Position numbers and translations under genes: made by a program. From Clostridiales bacterium (GTDB lineage: Bacteria; Bacillota; Clostridia; Lachnospirales; Lachnospiraceae), in assembly GCA_029010495.1 (NCBI GenBank), contig JAQXKO010000015.1:1-50125 (forward strand): a stretch of 50,125 nt of DNA. Direction: 5' to 3'. Position 1 is the first letter of the stretch, and each line of letters starts with the position of its first letter. Positions 18,642 through 26,958 of the stretch are shown piece by piece. The notes under the pieces were generated by a model. That model was given only the letters and a program-made list of their open reading frames with translations, did not search any database and was not told where the DNA came from.

Positions 18642-19555
18642 TACAGTTGTGCCTCCTTTAAATATCTGCTTACCGCATCCTGCCATGTCGGAAGCGGCGT
18701 AAAGCCTGCTTCCGCAAGCTTTGACCTGTCCAGTCTGGAATTAAATGGTCTTGCAGCCCTGCTGAGTCCGTATTCCTCGGAAGTGACAGGGATTACCTTT
18801 GTTGTAAGGCCGTACTGTCTGTAAATCTCGCAGCAGAAATCATACCAGCTTATATAGCCGCCTTCATTTGTTGCGTGATAATAACCGTACTTTTCCGTTT
18901 CGTTCATGTCGATAAGAAGTCTTGCAAGGTCAAGTGTATATGTCGGTGTGCCTATCTGGTCGTTTACGACTCTTACCGTATCATGCGTTTTTCCGACATT
19001 TATCATTGTCTTTATGAAATTTTTGCCGTTTAGTCCGAATACCCATGCAATACGCACAATATAATATTTTTCAAGTATGCTGCTTACCGCCAGCTCGCCC
19101 TCAAGCTTCGTCTGTCCGTATACATTTAACGGTCTGTAGTCCCTGCAGTCAGGCTTCCATGGCTTATCGCCCTGTCCGTCAAATACATAATCGGTACTGA
19201 TATATGTCATCCTGCAGTCGAGCATCCTGCATATTCTTGCAATATTTTCCGTTCCGCCTGCATTTACCCTTCTTACAAGCCCGACCTTATCATCATCCTC
19301 AGCCAAATCCACGGCTGTCCAGGCCGCGCAGTGGATTACCGCATCAGGCTTTACCTCCAAAAGGACTTTTTCCACCGCTGCCGCATCCGTGATATCAAGC
19401 TTTACATAAGGCATTGCAGTTACCGCCGAACCGTCCGCCACTCCTGAGTAAGAATCTGCCACGTCAGAACCCACGCCTTCATATCCTCTTTTACTCAGTT
19501 CGTTCATGACATCATGACCAAGCTGGCCGTTTACACCTGTTACAAAAAATTTCAT
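18641..19555 (-). CDS. rfbD: dTDP-4-dehydrorhamnose reductase
   Basis: The 304-residue extended SDR protein begins MKFFVTGVNGQLGHDVM (NAD(P)-binding GxxGxxG). It has ISTDYVFDG and catalytic YGQTKLEGE (YxxxK), and SRAARPFNSRLD near the C-terminus as in RmlD. It catalyses the last step to dTDP-L-rhamnose. Residues 43-46 region contains a short insertion (VADSYSGVADGSAV) relative to E. coli RmlD. Neighbours rfbB and rfbC complete the pathway. Confidence 0.97.
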   Translation of the reverse strand: MKFFVTGVNGQLGHDVMNELSKRGYEGVGSDVADSYSGVADGSAVTAMPYVKLDITDAAAVEKVLLEVKPDAVIHCAAWTAVDLAEDDDKVGLVRRVNAGGTENIARICRMLDCRMTYISTDYVFDGQGDKPWKPDCRDYRPLNVYGQTKLEGELAVSSILEKYYIVRIAWVFGLNGKNFIKTMINVGKTHDTVRVVNDQIGTPTYTLDLARLLIDMNETEKYGYYHATNEGGYISWYDFCCEIYRQYGLTTKVIPVTSEEYGLSRAARPFNSRLDRSKLAEAGFTPLPTWQDAVSRYLKEAQL

Positions 19556-19565
19556 ATGAAACCTC

Positions 19566-20630
19566 TTATTTGTTTTTATACATTTCCTCGTAATATTTCT
19601 GGTAATTTCCGCTTGTAACGTTATTCATCCACTCCTCGTTTTCGAGATACCAGTCAATTGTGAGAACAATACCTTTTTCAAACGGAGTTTCAGGATACCA
19701 GCCGAGGTCATTCCTGATTTTGGTCGGGTCGATACCGTAACGACGGTCATGTCCGAGTCTGTCCTCTACATGCTTAATGAGGTCTTCGCTGATGCCCTCA
19801 TCATTTAATCTGTCGTGAAGCTGCTCGATAATTGTCTTTACGATAAAAATGTTCGGACGCTCATTGTGACCGCCCACATTATATACTTCACCAATCTTTC
19901 CGCCGTTTGCAACCATGTCAATAGCCTTGCAGTGGTCTTCCACATATAACCAGTCGCGAATCTGCATACCGTCTCCGTATACAGGGAGCTGCTTATGCTG
20001 CTTAACATTATTAATCATGAGAGGAATAAGCTTCTCAGGGAACTGGTAAGGACCGTAATTGTTGGAGCATCTTGTAATGTTAACAGGCATACCGTATGTA
20101 TCATGGAATGCCATTACGAAATTGTCGGCCGATGCCTTTGAGCTCGAGTAAGGACTGTGAGGATTAAGAGGAGTTGTCTCCATAAAGTAGCCCTCTGCTC
20201 CGAGTGTACCGTACACCTCATCAGTAGATACCTGAAGATACTTCCTGCCTTCCTTCCATGTCTTTGTCTCGGCATCATACCATGCTTCCTTTGCTCTCTG
20301 GAGAAGGTTAACCGTTCCCATTACATTGCTCTGGACAAATATTTCAGGGTTTGTGATTGAACGGTCTACGTGTGACTCTGCCGCAAAATTAATTACATAG
20401 TCGAAGTCATACTTTTCAAAAAGTGACGCCACAAGCTCCTTGTCGCATATATCGCCCTGTACAAACACATGACGCGCATCGCCCTCGACACCCTTAAGAT
20501 TTTCAAGATTTCCCGCATAGGTAAGCTTGTCGAGGTTTACAAGTAATATATCATCATATTTTTTAAGCATATAGTAAACGAAGTTTGAACCTATAAAGCC
20601 TGCACATCCTGTAATTAAATATTTTTTCAT
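19566..20630 (-). CDS. rfbB: dTDP-glucose 4,6-dehydratase
   Basis: The 354-residue protein has GCAGFIGSNFVYYMLKKY (NAD binding), FAAESHVDRSI, the active-site STDEVYG, YSSSKASADNF (YxxxK) and RCSNNYGPYQFPEKLIPL, all standard RmlB signatures. It supplies dTDP-4-keto-6-deoxyglucose both to RfbC/RfbD and, by inference, to the FdtA/FdtB-like pair downstream. Confidence 0.98.
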   Translation of the reverse strand: MKKYLITGCAGFIGSNFVYYMLKKYDDILLVNLDKLTYAGNLENLKGVEGDARHVFVQGDICDKELVASLFEKYDFDYVINFAAESHVDRSITNPEIFVQSNVMGTVNLLQRAKEAWYDAETKTWKEGRKYLQVSTDEVYGTLGAEGYFMETTPLNPHSPYSSSKASADNFVMAFHDTYGMPVNITRCSNNYGPYQFPEKLIPLMINNVKQHKQLPVYGDGMQIRDWLYVEDHCKAIDMVANGGKIGEVYNVGGHNERPNIFIVKTIIEQLHDRLNDEGISEDLIKHVEDRLGHDRRYGIDPTKIRNDLGWYPETPFEKGIVLTIDWYLENEEWMNNVTSGNYQKYYEEMYKNK

Positions 20631-20648
20631 ATAAATCTCCTCACTGGT

Positions 20649-21572
20649 TTATTTCTGTTTGTATTCCATAATGTCCTTATGAATCACATCAAGGAATTTT
20701 CCGTCAAGAACATCCTTCAGGTACTGTCCGTACTGATTCTTTTTCAGCACCTCATATACTGCCATTACATCATCACGGCTTATCCATCCGTTCAGATATG
20801 CTATTTCCTCAAGGCAGGCTATCTTGCGGTGCTGATGCTGTTCCATTGTCTTTACGAAATTTGTTGCCTCCACAAGGCTCTCATGCGTTCCCGTATCAAG
20901 CCATGTAAAGCCCTGTCCGAGAAGCTCGACATTTAACGCATCATTTTCAAGATAAATTCTGTTAAGGTCAGTGATTTCCAGTTCTCCCCTGGCTGACGGC
21001 TTGAGGTTTTTGGCATATTCAACAACCTTATTATCATAAAAATAAAGACCTGTCACGCAATAATTGCTCTTTGGCTTTGCGGGCTTTTCTTCTATGCTTA
21101 CCGCTTTGCCGTCTTTATCAAACTCAACGATGCCGAATCGCTCCGGATCATCTACATAGTAACCGAATACGGTTGCTCCTTTGCCTGATTCTGCATTGCT
21201 TACGGCTGCCTTAAGTCTCTTTTTAAGTCCGTGACCCGAAAAGATATTATCGCCAAGCACCATCGCTACGGTATCATTTCCGATAAAATCGGCACCGATT
21301 ATAAATGCCTGCGCAAGTCCGTCGGGTGAAGGCTGCACCTCGTAAGAAAGATTTACTCCGAACTGGTGTCCGTCGCCAAGCAGGTCACGAAATCTCGGTG
21401 TGTCCTGAGGTGTGGATATAATCAGAATCTCCCTGATGCCCGCATTCATAAGAACCGACATCGGATAATAAATCATCGGTTTATCATAAATAGGTAAAAG
21501 CTGTTTACTTGTAACCTTTGTTAGTGGATAGAGTCTTGTTCCGGAGCCACCGGCTAAAATAATACCCTTCAT
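20649..21572 (-). CDS. rfbA: Glucose-1-phosphate thymidylyltransferase
   Basis: The 307-residue protein begins [20 protein letters not shown] with the nucleotide-binding loop, then [47 protein letters not shown] and [12 protein letters not shown], all as in RmlA. It makes dTDP-glucose, the first step for both dTDP sugars. It is the first gene of the second transcription unit, about 100 nt downstream of a strong promoter and behind an attenuator-like hairpin. Confidence 0.98.
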   Translation of the reverse strand: MKGIILAGGSGTRLYPLTKVTSKQLLPIYDKPMIYYPMSVLMNAGIREILIISTPQDTPRFRDLLGDGHQFGVNLSYEVQPSPDGLAQAFIIGADFIGNDTVAMVLGDNIFSGHGLKKRLKAAVSNAESGKGATVFGYYVDDPERFGIVEFDKDGKAVSIEEKPAKPKSNYCVTGLYFYDNKVVEYAKNLKPSARGELEITDLNRIYLENDALNVELLGQGFTWLDTGTHESLVEATNFVKTMEQHQHRKIACLEEIAYLNGWISRDDVMAVYEVLKKNQYGQYLKDVLDGKFLDVIHKDIMEYKQK

Positions 21573-21606
21573 TATTTTTCTCCTTAATCAAATGGTGTAT
21601 TTACCA

Positions 21607-21652
21607 ATAAAAAATCCCTGTAAAAAGCCACAAACCATATGTGAAATACAGG
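21607..21652 (-). promoter_or_regulatory. Attenuator-like leader hairpin before rfbA
   Basis: In the rfbA 5' UTR on the minus strand, CCTGTA pairs with TACAGG 24 nt later, with an internal CACA/TGTG helix. The stem is followed within 2 nt by a T6 run. This is an intrinsic-terminator layout placed after the promoter and before the RBS. It could let transcription into the assembly genes be regulated, for example by antitermination (inference). Confidence 0.5.
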
Positions 21653-21680
21653 TTCTGTACATATATACATAGTCTATTTA

Positions 21681-21709
21681 ATCATACCACCATTAATACA
21701 AAAAGTCAA
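21681..21709 (-). promoter_or_regulatory. Promoter of the rfbA-led operon
   Basis: TTGACT, 17-nt spacer, TATGAT on the minus strand, about 100 nt before the rfbA start. It follows the terminator of the cpsBCD unit, so the precursor and assembly genes have their own control. Confidence 0.8.
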
Positions 21710-21802
21710 TGTGGCATGGTATACTAAAGGCTTTCGATATTCTACCCTTTATTGTGTATTATTTATAAAAATATATACCCTTTCATCTTTATTACTTCAA
21801 AG

Positions 21803-21838
21803 AAAAAAGACATATTACACAAGTAACATGTCTTTTTA
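21803..21838 (-). terminator. Terminator of the cpsBCD unit
   Basis: On the minus strand AAAAAGACAT pairs with ATGTCTTTTT, with extra inner pairs around a short loop, and a T-rich tail follows. It lies just after the cpsD stop codon. Confidence 0.85.
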
Positions 21839-21849
21839 TATGTCTGATT

Positions 21850-22548
21850 TTATCTTTCTGTTTCCTCATTACCGTAATTACCGTAATACTTACCGTAATA
21901 TTTGCCGTAGTAGGCATTGTCGCTGAGGTCAACCTTATTAAGGATACATCCGAGTATTCTACAGCCTGTTGTTTCCAGCTGACTCTTTACTCTGACGATA
22001 AATCGACGGCTTATCTGCTTCTGTGCAATTACAAGTGCCGCTCCGTCACAGTTCTTTGCAATGACAGCCGTATCAATAACACTTCCGAGCGGAGGAGTAT
22101 CAATAATAACCATATCAAATGTCTCTCTCGCTATTTCAATAAGCTTTGAAAATCTGCTGTTGCCGAGAAGCTCGCTCGGATTCGGAGGCACCGGACCGGC
22201 AAAAATAGTATAAAGCCTTTCGATATCCGTTGCGCAGATTGCCTCGTCAAGTGTGGCTTTCCCCGCGAGGAAATTTGTAAGACCTGTCTTAACCAAGCCT
22301 TCCTGCACCTTGAATTTCATTACACTTTTCCTGAGGTCTGCATCAATAAGAAGTGTTTTCTTGCCATCCTGCGCATAAGCTGTGGCAAGGTTAAATGCCA
22401 CGCTGCTCTTTCCCTCGTTCGGCATACAGCTGGTAAGACAGATTACCTTTACGCTGTCTCCGGACAGATCTATGTTTGTTCTGAGGGTTTTAAATGCCTC
22501 TTTTGTTCTGTAATCCAGTTCTTCTGATTTTAATACAATATTCTGCAT
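21850..22548 (-). CDS. Capsular BY-family tyrosine kinase (CpsD/CapB type)
   Basis: The protein is 232 residues from the ATG at 22548, one base after the cpsC stop and with GAGG upstream. It has Walker A in SCMPNEGKSS (about 40-49), Walker A' in LLIDADLRKS (about 67-76) and Walker B in MVIIDTPPLG. The C-terminus is a tyrosine cluster with seven Tyr in repeats of YYGK, the autophosphorylation tail. It is active only with the membrane adaptor CpsC, encoded next to it, and controls chain length and export by phosphorylation cycles reversed by CpsB. The YYGK cluster is encoded by 12-nt repeats at about 21868-21914. Confidence 0.96.
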   Translation of the reverse strand: MQNIVLKSEELDYRTKEAFKTLRTNIDLSGDSVKVICLTSCMPNEGKSSVAFNLATAYAQDGKKTLLIDADLRKSVMKFKVQEGLVKTGLTNFLAGKATLDEAICATDIERLYTIFAGPVPPNPSELLGNSRFSKLIEIARETFDMVIIDTPPLGSVIDTAVIAKNCDGAALVIAQKQISRRFIVRVKSQLETTGCRILGCILNKVDLSDNAYYGKYYGKYYGNYGNEETER

Positions 22549-22549
22549 A

Positions 22550-23317
22550 TCACATACCTCTTTTCTGTCTGTTGCCTGACTTTGCAGAGTGTTTTGATTT
22601 CTTTCTCTTTTTTCTGCTCTTCTTACCGTTTCCGACATTTGTCTCAGGTATAAGTGCAAGCGTGCTCAGTCCCAGGTAACGTTCTATGTCATCGGAGGAT
22701 TTAATTGTGTCGTCAAGAAGATAAATAACTACAATAACCGCAATTGACAGCAATGCGCCTGCCAATATACCGATTAACGTTGTTCTGCCTACATTAGGCT
22801 CCGAAGGACTTTTAGGAAGATTCGCATAATCTGCCACATTTACAGCTTCTACATCGGTAACTGCCTTAACATGTACTGCCGCCGCATTTCTTACCGATTC
22901 GGCAATTCTCTGCGCCTCCTCGGGATTTGCATCCTTTACGCTTATGTTGATGATACGCGTATCACCGTCCTGCTGTACATTGACTCTTGAGGAAAGTGAG
23001 CCTACCGATGTGTTAAGTCCGCACTCCTCAATTACCTTTTCCATTACCGTACGGCTCTTGATAAGCTTCTGGTAGTCCTTTGTAAGCTGTGACGCAAGCA
23101 TTGTATCATTGTAATTAACCTGCTGGTCGCTTTTCTTATTGAGGATGTAAATACTCGTGGTCGAGGTATACATAGGAGTCTTAATTCCGTAGCTGTAAAG
23201 AAATGCAATTGCTCCGAGCAGCATACCGCTGAGAATTACTATCCAGATTTTTGAAATAATCACGGCAAATATTTCCAATAAATCAATTTCGTTGTTAGTG
23301 TCTCTTTTTTCCTGCAT
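22550..23317 (-). CDS. Wzz/CpsC polysaccharide co-polymerase, kinase adaptor
   Basis: The 255-residue protein has an N-terminal DLLEIFAVIISKIWIVILSG helix, an extracytoplasmic loop with YTSTTSIYI and NISVKDANPEEAQRIAESV, and a second helix preceded by the proline-rich PKSPSEPN segment (about residues 165-200). This is the Wzz domain layout of Gram-positive adaptors. The cytoplasmic tail is strongly basic (GKKSRKKRKKSKHS). It sets chain length and activates the CpsD kinase. GGGAG lies 7 nt before the ATG. Confidence 0.95.
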   Translation of the reverse strand: MQEKRDTNNEIDLLEIFAVIISKIWIVILSGMLLGAIAFLYSYGIKTPMYTSTTSIYILNKKSDQQVNYNDTMLASQLTKDYQKLIKSRTVMEKVIEECGLNTSVGSLSSRVNVQQDGDTRIINISVKDANPEEAQRIAESVRNAAAVHVKAVTDVEAVNVADYANLPKSPSEPNVGRTTLIGILAGALLSIAVIVVIYLLDDTIKSSDDIERYLGLSTLALIPETNVGNGKKSRKKRKKSKHSAKSGNRQKRGM

Positions 23318-23412
23318 GATTGTCTCCCATACGTAATGTACTTTGATAATTTATTTTATATTTATAAAATCCGTAATATCTGTAATTGTATTATTGCGTG
23401 ATACGAATTGAA

Positions 23413-24156
23413 TTATGTTATTTCAAAATCAATTTTTGCGTTATTGTACAAAATATCCTCCACATAATCCTCCTCAAGGATTTTGTATAGATATTTTACA
23501 CATTTTTTCATCCGGGGTGCCCTTTTTCTGCTGCTGTGGGCATCTGTACCGATATATGAAACAGCGCCCTCCTCCAGAAGATATACGGCACATTTTTTTA
23601 TGTCACGTCCGGTTTCTCCCAAAACGGATGAAGCATTGACCTGAAGCTTTATTCCCATACGTGAAAGCTCGATTGCAAGGTCCGGTTCCCTGATAATACA
23701 GGCATACCGCTCCACATGCGCCACAACAGGTATGTATCCGTGCTCCTGTACGTTCTCAAGAGCATTTCTGATATACTGGAACCTGTCAGCGGGATGAAAC
23801 TCCACCATAATATATTTTGTATTGTTAAATGTATTTACCGTTCCGTTTTCGATGCGCTCAAACATCTCACCGAAGTAAAGAATCTCATTGCCGGGCAGAA
23901 GCGTTATATTTAATCCCGACCGGGAAGCCTCCTTCTGAAGACTAAGCCTTCGCTGCTTTAGCGTATCCACGGAAGCATTGTGTCTGTCCGCCTTATAATG
24001 AGATGTACACAGCATATGGGTAATACCTTCATCTGCCGCGATTTTAAGCATCTTAAGGCTTTCCTCCACTGACTCCGAGCCGTCATCGACCCCAGGAATC
24101 ACATGACAGTGCACATCTATGATGCCCTTCAATTCCGTATGCTTTTTTGTCATCAT
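23413..24156 (-). CDS. PHP-type protein-tyrosine phosphatase (CpsB/CapC)
   Basis: The protein is 247 residues from the ATG at 24156 (AGGG 4 nt upstream; an earlier ATG at 24192 lacks an RBS). Metal-binding PHP motifs are DVHCHVIPGVDDGS (about 14-27), CTSHYKADRH, LPGNEILYFGE, VAHVERYACI and YIGTDAHSS. It dephosphorylates the CpsD tyrosine tail. It is the promoter-proximal gene of the locus. Confidence 0.95.
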   Translation of the reverse strand: MMTKKHTELKGIIDVHCHVIPGVDDGSESVEESLKMLKIAADEGITHMLCTSHYKADRHNASVDTLKQRRLSLQKEASRSGLNITLLPGNEILYFGEMFERIENGTVNTFNNTKYIMVEFHPADRFQYIRNALENVQEHGYIPVVAHVERYACIIREPDLAIELSRMGIKLQVNASSVLGETGRDIKKCAVYLLEEGAVSYIGTDAHSSRKRAPRMKKCVKYLYKILEEDYVEDILYNNAKIDFEIT

Positions 24157-24200
24157 AAAGCCCTCATCATAATTCCAATTAGTAATGCACAATTATTGTA

Positions 24201-24229
24201 ATTGTACTACATTTAGTATTTTATGTCAA
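24201..24229 (-). promoter_or_regulatory. Promoter of cpsBCD
   Basis: TTGACA, 17-nt spacer, TACAAT on the minus strand, about 45 nt upstream of the cpsB start. The -35 box is embedded in an inverted repeat (24223-24240). Confidence 0.82.
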
Positions 24230-24240
24230 TGTTTTGACAT
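24223..24240. promoter_or_regulatory. Candidate operator over the cps -35 box
   Basis: ATGTCAA, four bases, TTGACAT: a perfect 7-bp inverted repeat whose left arm contains the -35 hexamer. A dimeric repressor bound here would block polymerase. No regulator gene is adjacent, so the ligand is unknown. Confidence 0.5.
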
Positions 24241-24369
24241 AGTGGACGTCAGTTTAATAATCAACAAAAATTTCTGTATTTCATAATCTTTTTTTGTTAT
24301 CTTTTTTAAAAACCAATATATATATCAGCATCTAATCACCTGCCCTGACTCAGGTAATTATATACTCAT

Positions 24370-24398
24370 TTGACAAGCCCTGTTTTATGTTGTATGCT
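24370..24398 (+). promoter_or_regulatory. Likely promoter of the Dus-family gene
   Basis: TTGACA, 17-nt spacer, TATGCT on the plus strand. A leader of about 108 nt follows with two possible helices: CGGTA/TACCG and CTGCCT/AGGCAG. The leader (24405-24513) matches no riboswitch that I recognise. Confidence 0.55.
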
Positions 24399-24513
24399 TG
24401 ACCGGTAGTGCAAAATATGTACCGAAGCCTCTGCCTGAATATGCGAATTAATATTTCTGCGGCCGAATGAGGCAGGAGACATAATTATGCTTATGCGAAA
24501 GGATTGATAATAT

Positions 24514-25506
24514 ATGATATCTGACTACAGAATTTCCCTCGCTCCCATGGAGGGAATAATCACTTATATATTCCGACGTGCCTATGTTAAGCACTATGGC
24601 TCAATGGACAATTACTACACTCCCTTTATCACCTCTCCCGTACCTAGCAGACGTGAGTTTAATGAGACTGATCCGTTACTTAATGATTACAAAGGACTTA
24701 TTCCCCAGATTCTCACAAACAAATCCGACACCTTTCTGGCAATCGCAAAGCAGTTAAAATCCCTGGGTTACGATACGGTTAATCTTAATCTCGGATGTCC
24801 GTCAGGCACCGTGGTTTCAAAGCACCGCGGCTCCGGACTTCTGCGCTACCCTGACGAGCTGCTCCCGTTTCTTGATGAGATATATAAAAAAGCAGATGTT
24901 GGTATTTCCATTAAAACACGCATAGGCTTTGAAGACACGACAGAGTTTGAGGGGCTGCTTAAAATATTTATGCGTTTCCCTGTAAAGGAGCTTATAGTAC
25001 ATCCGCGTCTTCGCACCGACTATTACAAAGGTCCCGTGCGTATGGATGTCTTTAAATACTGCTACGACATAATATGCGACAGCGGTATACCCCTTTGCTA
25101 CAACGGCGATATCCAAACCGGAGATGATATTACACGCGTGCTTCGCGAATATCCGAAGCTTAACGGTGTGATGACGGGGCGCGGCATACTGATGAGACCG
25201 GGCTTTGTGAGGGATTATGTCAGCAGTTATAACAACACCGACTCTGTTTACGACGGCAAATGCGGCCATGCCGGCCTCATTACCCTTCGCGCCTTTCATG
25301 ATGATATACTTAACGGTTACATTGAAATCATGTCCGGCGAAAAGCCTGTTTTATTTAAAATGAAAGAAATCTGGTCCTTCCTCGGACACAGCTTTACCGA
25401 TCCTGCCGGCATCATAAAGTCAATACATAAGACAAAAAATCTTTTGGAGTACAAATTAACGGTCCGTCAAATATTCGAGAATGCCCTTAACCGGGCGGCA
25501 TATTAA
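24514..25506 (+). CDS. tRNA-dihydrouridine synthase family protein
   Basis: The 330-residue FMN-dependent TIM-barrel protein has SLAPMEGIITYIFRRA at the start, NLNLGCPSGTVVSKHRGSGLL with the catalytic Cys, SIKTRIGF, ELIVHPRLRTDYYKGP, CYNGDIQTGDD and VMTGRGILMRPGF as in Dus proteins. It reduces uridines in the tRNA D-loop. AAAGGA precedes the ATG. It is divergent from the cps operon and ends at its own terminator. Which Dus subfamily it belongs to is not resolved here. Confidence 0.93.
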   Translation: MISDYRISLAPMEGIITYIFRRAYVKHYGSMDNYYTPFITSPVPSRREFNETDPLLNDYKGLIPQILTNKSDTFLAIAKQLKSLGYDTVNLNLGCPSGTVVSKHRGSGLLRYPDELLPFLDEIYKKADVGISIKTRIGFEDTTEFEGLLKIFMRFPVKELIVHPRLRTDYYKGPVRMDVFKYCYDIICDSGIPLCYNGDIQTGDDITRVLREYPKLNGVMTGRGILMRPGFVRDYVSSYNNTDSVYDGKCGHAGLITLRAFHDDILNGYIEIMSGEKPVLFKMKEIWSFLGHSFTDPAGIIKSIHKTKNLLEYKLTVRQIFENALNRAAY

Positions 25507-25521
25507 TAATCACCCGTTTCC

Positions 25522-25563
25522 ATATACTTCAGCCGCAATAAACAGGCTGAAGTATATTTTTAT
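25522..25563 (+). terminator. Terminator of the Dus-family gene
   Basis: ATATACTTCAGCC pairs perfectly with GGCTGAAGTATAT across a 10-nt loop, followed by a T-rich tail. Confidence 0.9.
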
Positions 25564-25707
25564 ATTGCAAAATATCAGCTTTTACAATACCGCCAACATG
25601 TCATTTTTAGTTCATGCCAAAAAATATACCACAAATTTATAATTTTTCTGTAGCATTTTTCTTTTAATTGTGTTATATTATTTATCAATAGGGTTTGTAA
25701 TGTTTTG

Positions 25708-25775
25708 CAGACTTTTATAGTCTGTCGTCAGATAAATACGTATACGATAAAATACAATAAATTATTATTGTATTT
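25708..25775. promoter_or_regulatory. Two inverted repeats upstream of ddh
   Basis: CAGACT/AGTCTG with a 5-nt spacer (25708-25724) is followed by AAATACAATAA/TTATTGTATTT with a 4-nt spacer (25750-25775). The second is a perfect 11-bp palindrome. They are plausible protein-binding sites, perhaps for the co-transcribed AraC-type regulator (inference). I see no confident -35/-10 pair in 25564-25847. Confidence 0.4.
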
Positions 25776-25847
25776 ATGTATTATTATATCATATACGCCA
25801 TTCAACCTGTAAGACAATCGGTTTTATTTCCGTGTTGCCTTTTCTAT

Positions 25848-25917
25848 AGCACTTCCATGTGCTTTGAACCTGTCCTTGCGCACGGGACAGGACATTTATA
25901 AATATTTGTAGGCGCAG
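25848..25917 (+). promoter_or_regulatory. Structured ddh leader with possible pseudoknot near the RBS
   Basis: There are two hairpins: AGCAC/GTGCT (25848-25863) and CCTGTCC/GGACAGG (25869-25891). The loop of the second contains TGCGC, complementary to GCGCA at 25912-25916, four bases before the AGAGG RBS. Such a loop-to-downstream pairing could gate translation of ddh. It resembles no riboswitch class that I recognise. Confidence 0.35.
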
Positions 25918-25932
25918 AAAAGAGGAAAATAA

Positions 25933-26916
25933 ATGATTAGAATCGGTATTTTAGGCTACGGCAACCTCGGAAGAGGTGTTGAGAGTGCAGTTAACACCAA
26001 TCCCGACATGGAGCTTGTTGCCGTATTTTCAAGAAGAAATCCGGAGAATGTAACAGTTAAGACTCCGGGTGTAAAAGTATATGGTATTGATGCACTTAAG
26101 GATATGAAGGATGAAATTGACGTCCTTGTATTATGCGGCGGAAGCGCTACCGATCTTCCTGTACAGACTCCTGCTTATGCTTCCCTGTACAACGTGGTAG
26201 ACAGCTTTGATACACACGCACGCGTGCCTGAGCATTTTGCAAATGTTGACAAAGCAAGCAGAGAGGGCGGTAAGGTAAGCATTATTTCCTGCGGCTGGGA
26301 TCCGGGTATGTTCTCACTTAATCGTCTGTATGCAAACTGCATCCTTCCAAACGGACAGGATTATACCTTCTGGGGCAAGGGTGTAAGTCAGGGTCACTCA
26401 GATGCCGTAAGACGTATCGAAGGTGTTATCGACTGCAGACAGTATACAGTTCCTGTTCCTGAAGCTCTCGATTCCGTAAGAAGCGGTGCATGTCCTGAGC
26501 TTTCAACAAGAGAAAAGCACACAAGAGAGTGCTTCGTGGTGGCCGAAGAAGGTGCTGACCTTGCAAGAATTGAGCAGGAAATTAAAACAATGCCTAACTA
26601 CTTTAGTGATTACAACACTACCGTTACATTTATCACTGCAGAGGAGATGAAGGCAAATCATTCCGGACTTCCGCACGGCGGATGTGTTATCCGTACCGGA
26701 AAAACAGGCTTTGAGGGTGAAAATACTCATGTTATTGAATATAAGCTCACTCTTGATTCCAATCCCGAATTTACCGGATCGGTTATCGCAGCCTATGCAA
26801 GAGCTGCATATCGTATGAACAATGAAGGCATGAGCGGATGCAAGACAGTATTTGATATTGCTCCGGCTTACCTTTCTGATAAGAGCGGTGAAGAGCTCAG
26901 AGCTCATTTATTATAA
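25933..26916 (+). CDS. ddh: meso-Diaminopimelate dehydrogenase
   Basis: The 327-residue NADP-dependent enzyme catalyses one-step reductive amination of tetrahydrodipicolinate to meso-DAP (lysine and peptidoglycan). Family motifs are IRIGILGYGNLGRGVESA, VLVLCGGSATDLPVQTP, VVDSFDTHARVPEHF, SCGWDPGMFSLNRL, FWGKGVSQGHSDAVRRI and HSGLPHGGCVIRTG. Length matches the family. It is followed after 42 bp by an AraC-type gene in the same direction, probably one operon. Confidence 0.97.
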   Translation: MIRIGILGYGNLGRGVESAVNTNPDMELVAVFSRRNPENVTVKTPGVKVYGIDALKDMKDEIDVLVLCGGSATDLPVQTPAYASLYNVVDSFDTHARVPEHFANVDKASREGGKVSIISCGWDPGMFSLNRLYANCILPNGQDYTFWGKGVSQGHSDAVRRIEGVIDCRQYTVPVPEALDSVRSGACPELSTREKHTRECFVVAEEGADLARIEQEIKTMPNYFSDYNTTVTFITAEEMKANHSGLPHGGCVIRTGKTGFEGENTHVIEYKLTLDSNPEFTGSVIAAYARAAYRMNNEGMSGCKTVFDIAPAYLSDKSGEELRAHLL

Positions 26917-26958
26917 GCTCTTCTCTTCGAAACATAACATTCACTTGGGAGGCTTAAC

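Noticed and set aside
1-24156. Invertible promoter or recombinase-based phase variation of the capsule locus
   Set aside because: I found no recombinase gene and no long inverted repeats flanking a promoter; the dyad at 24223-24240 is too short.
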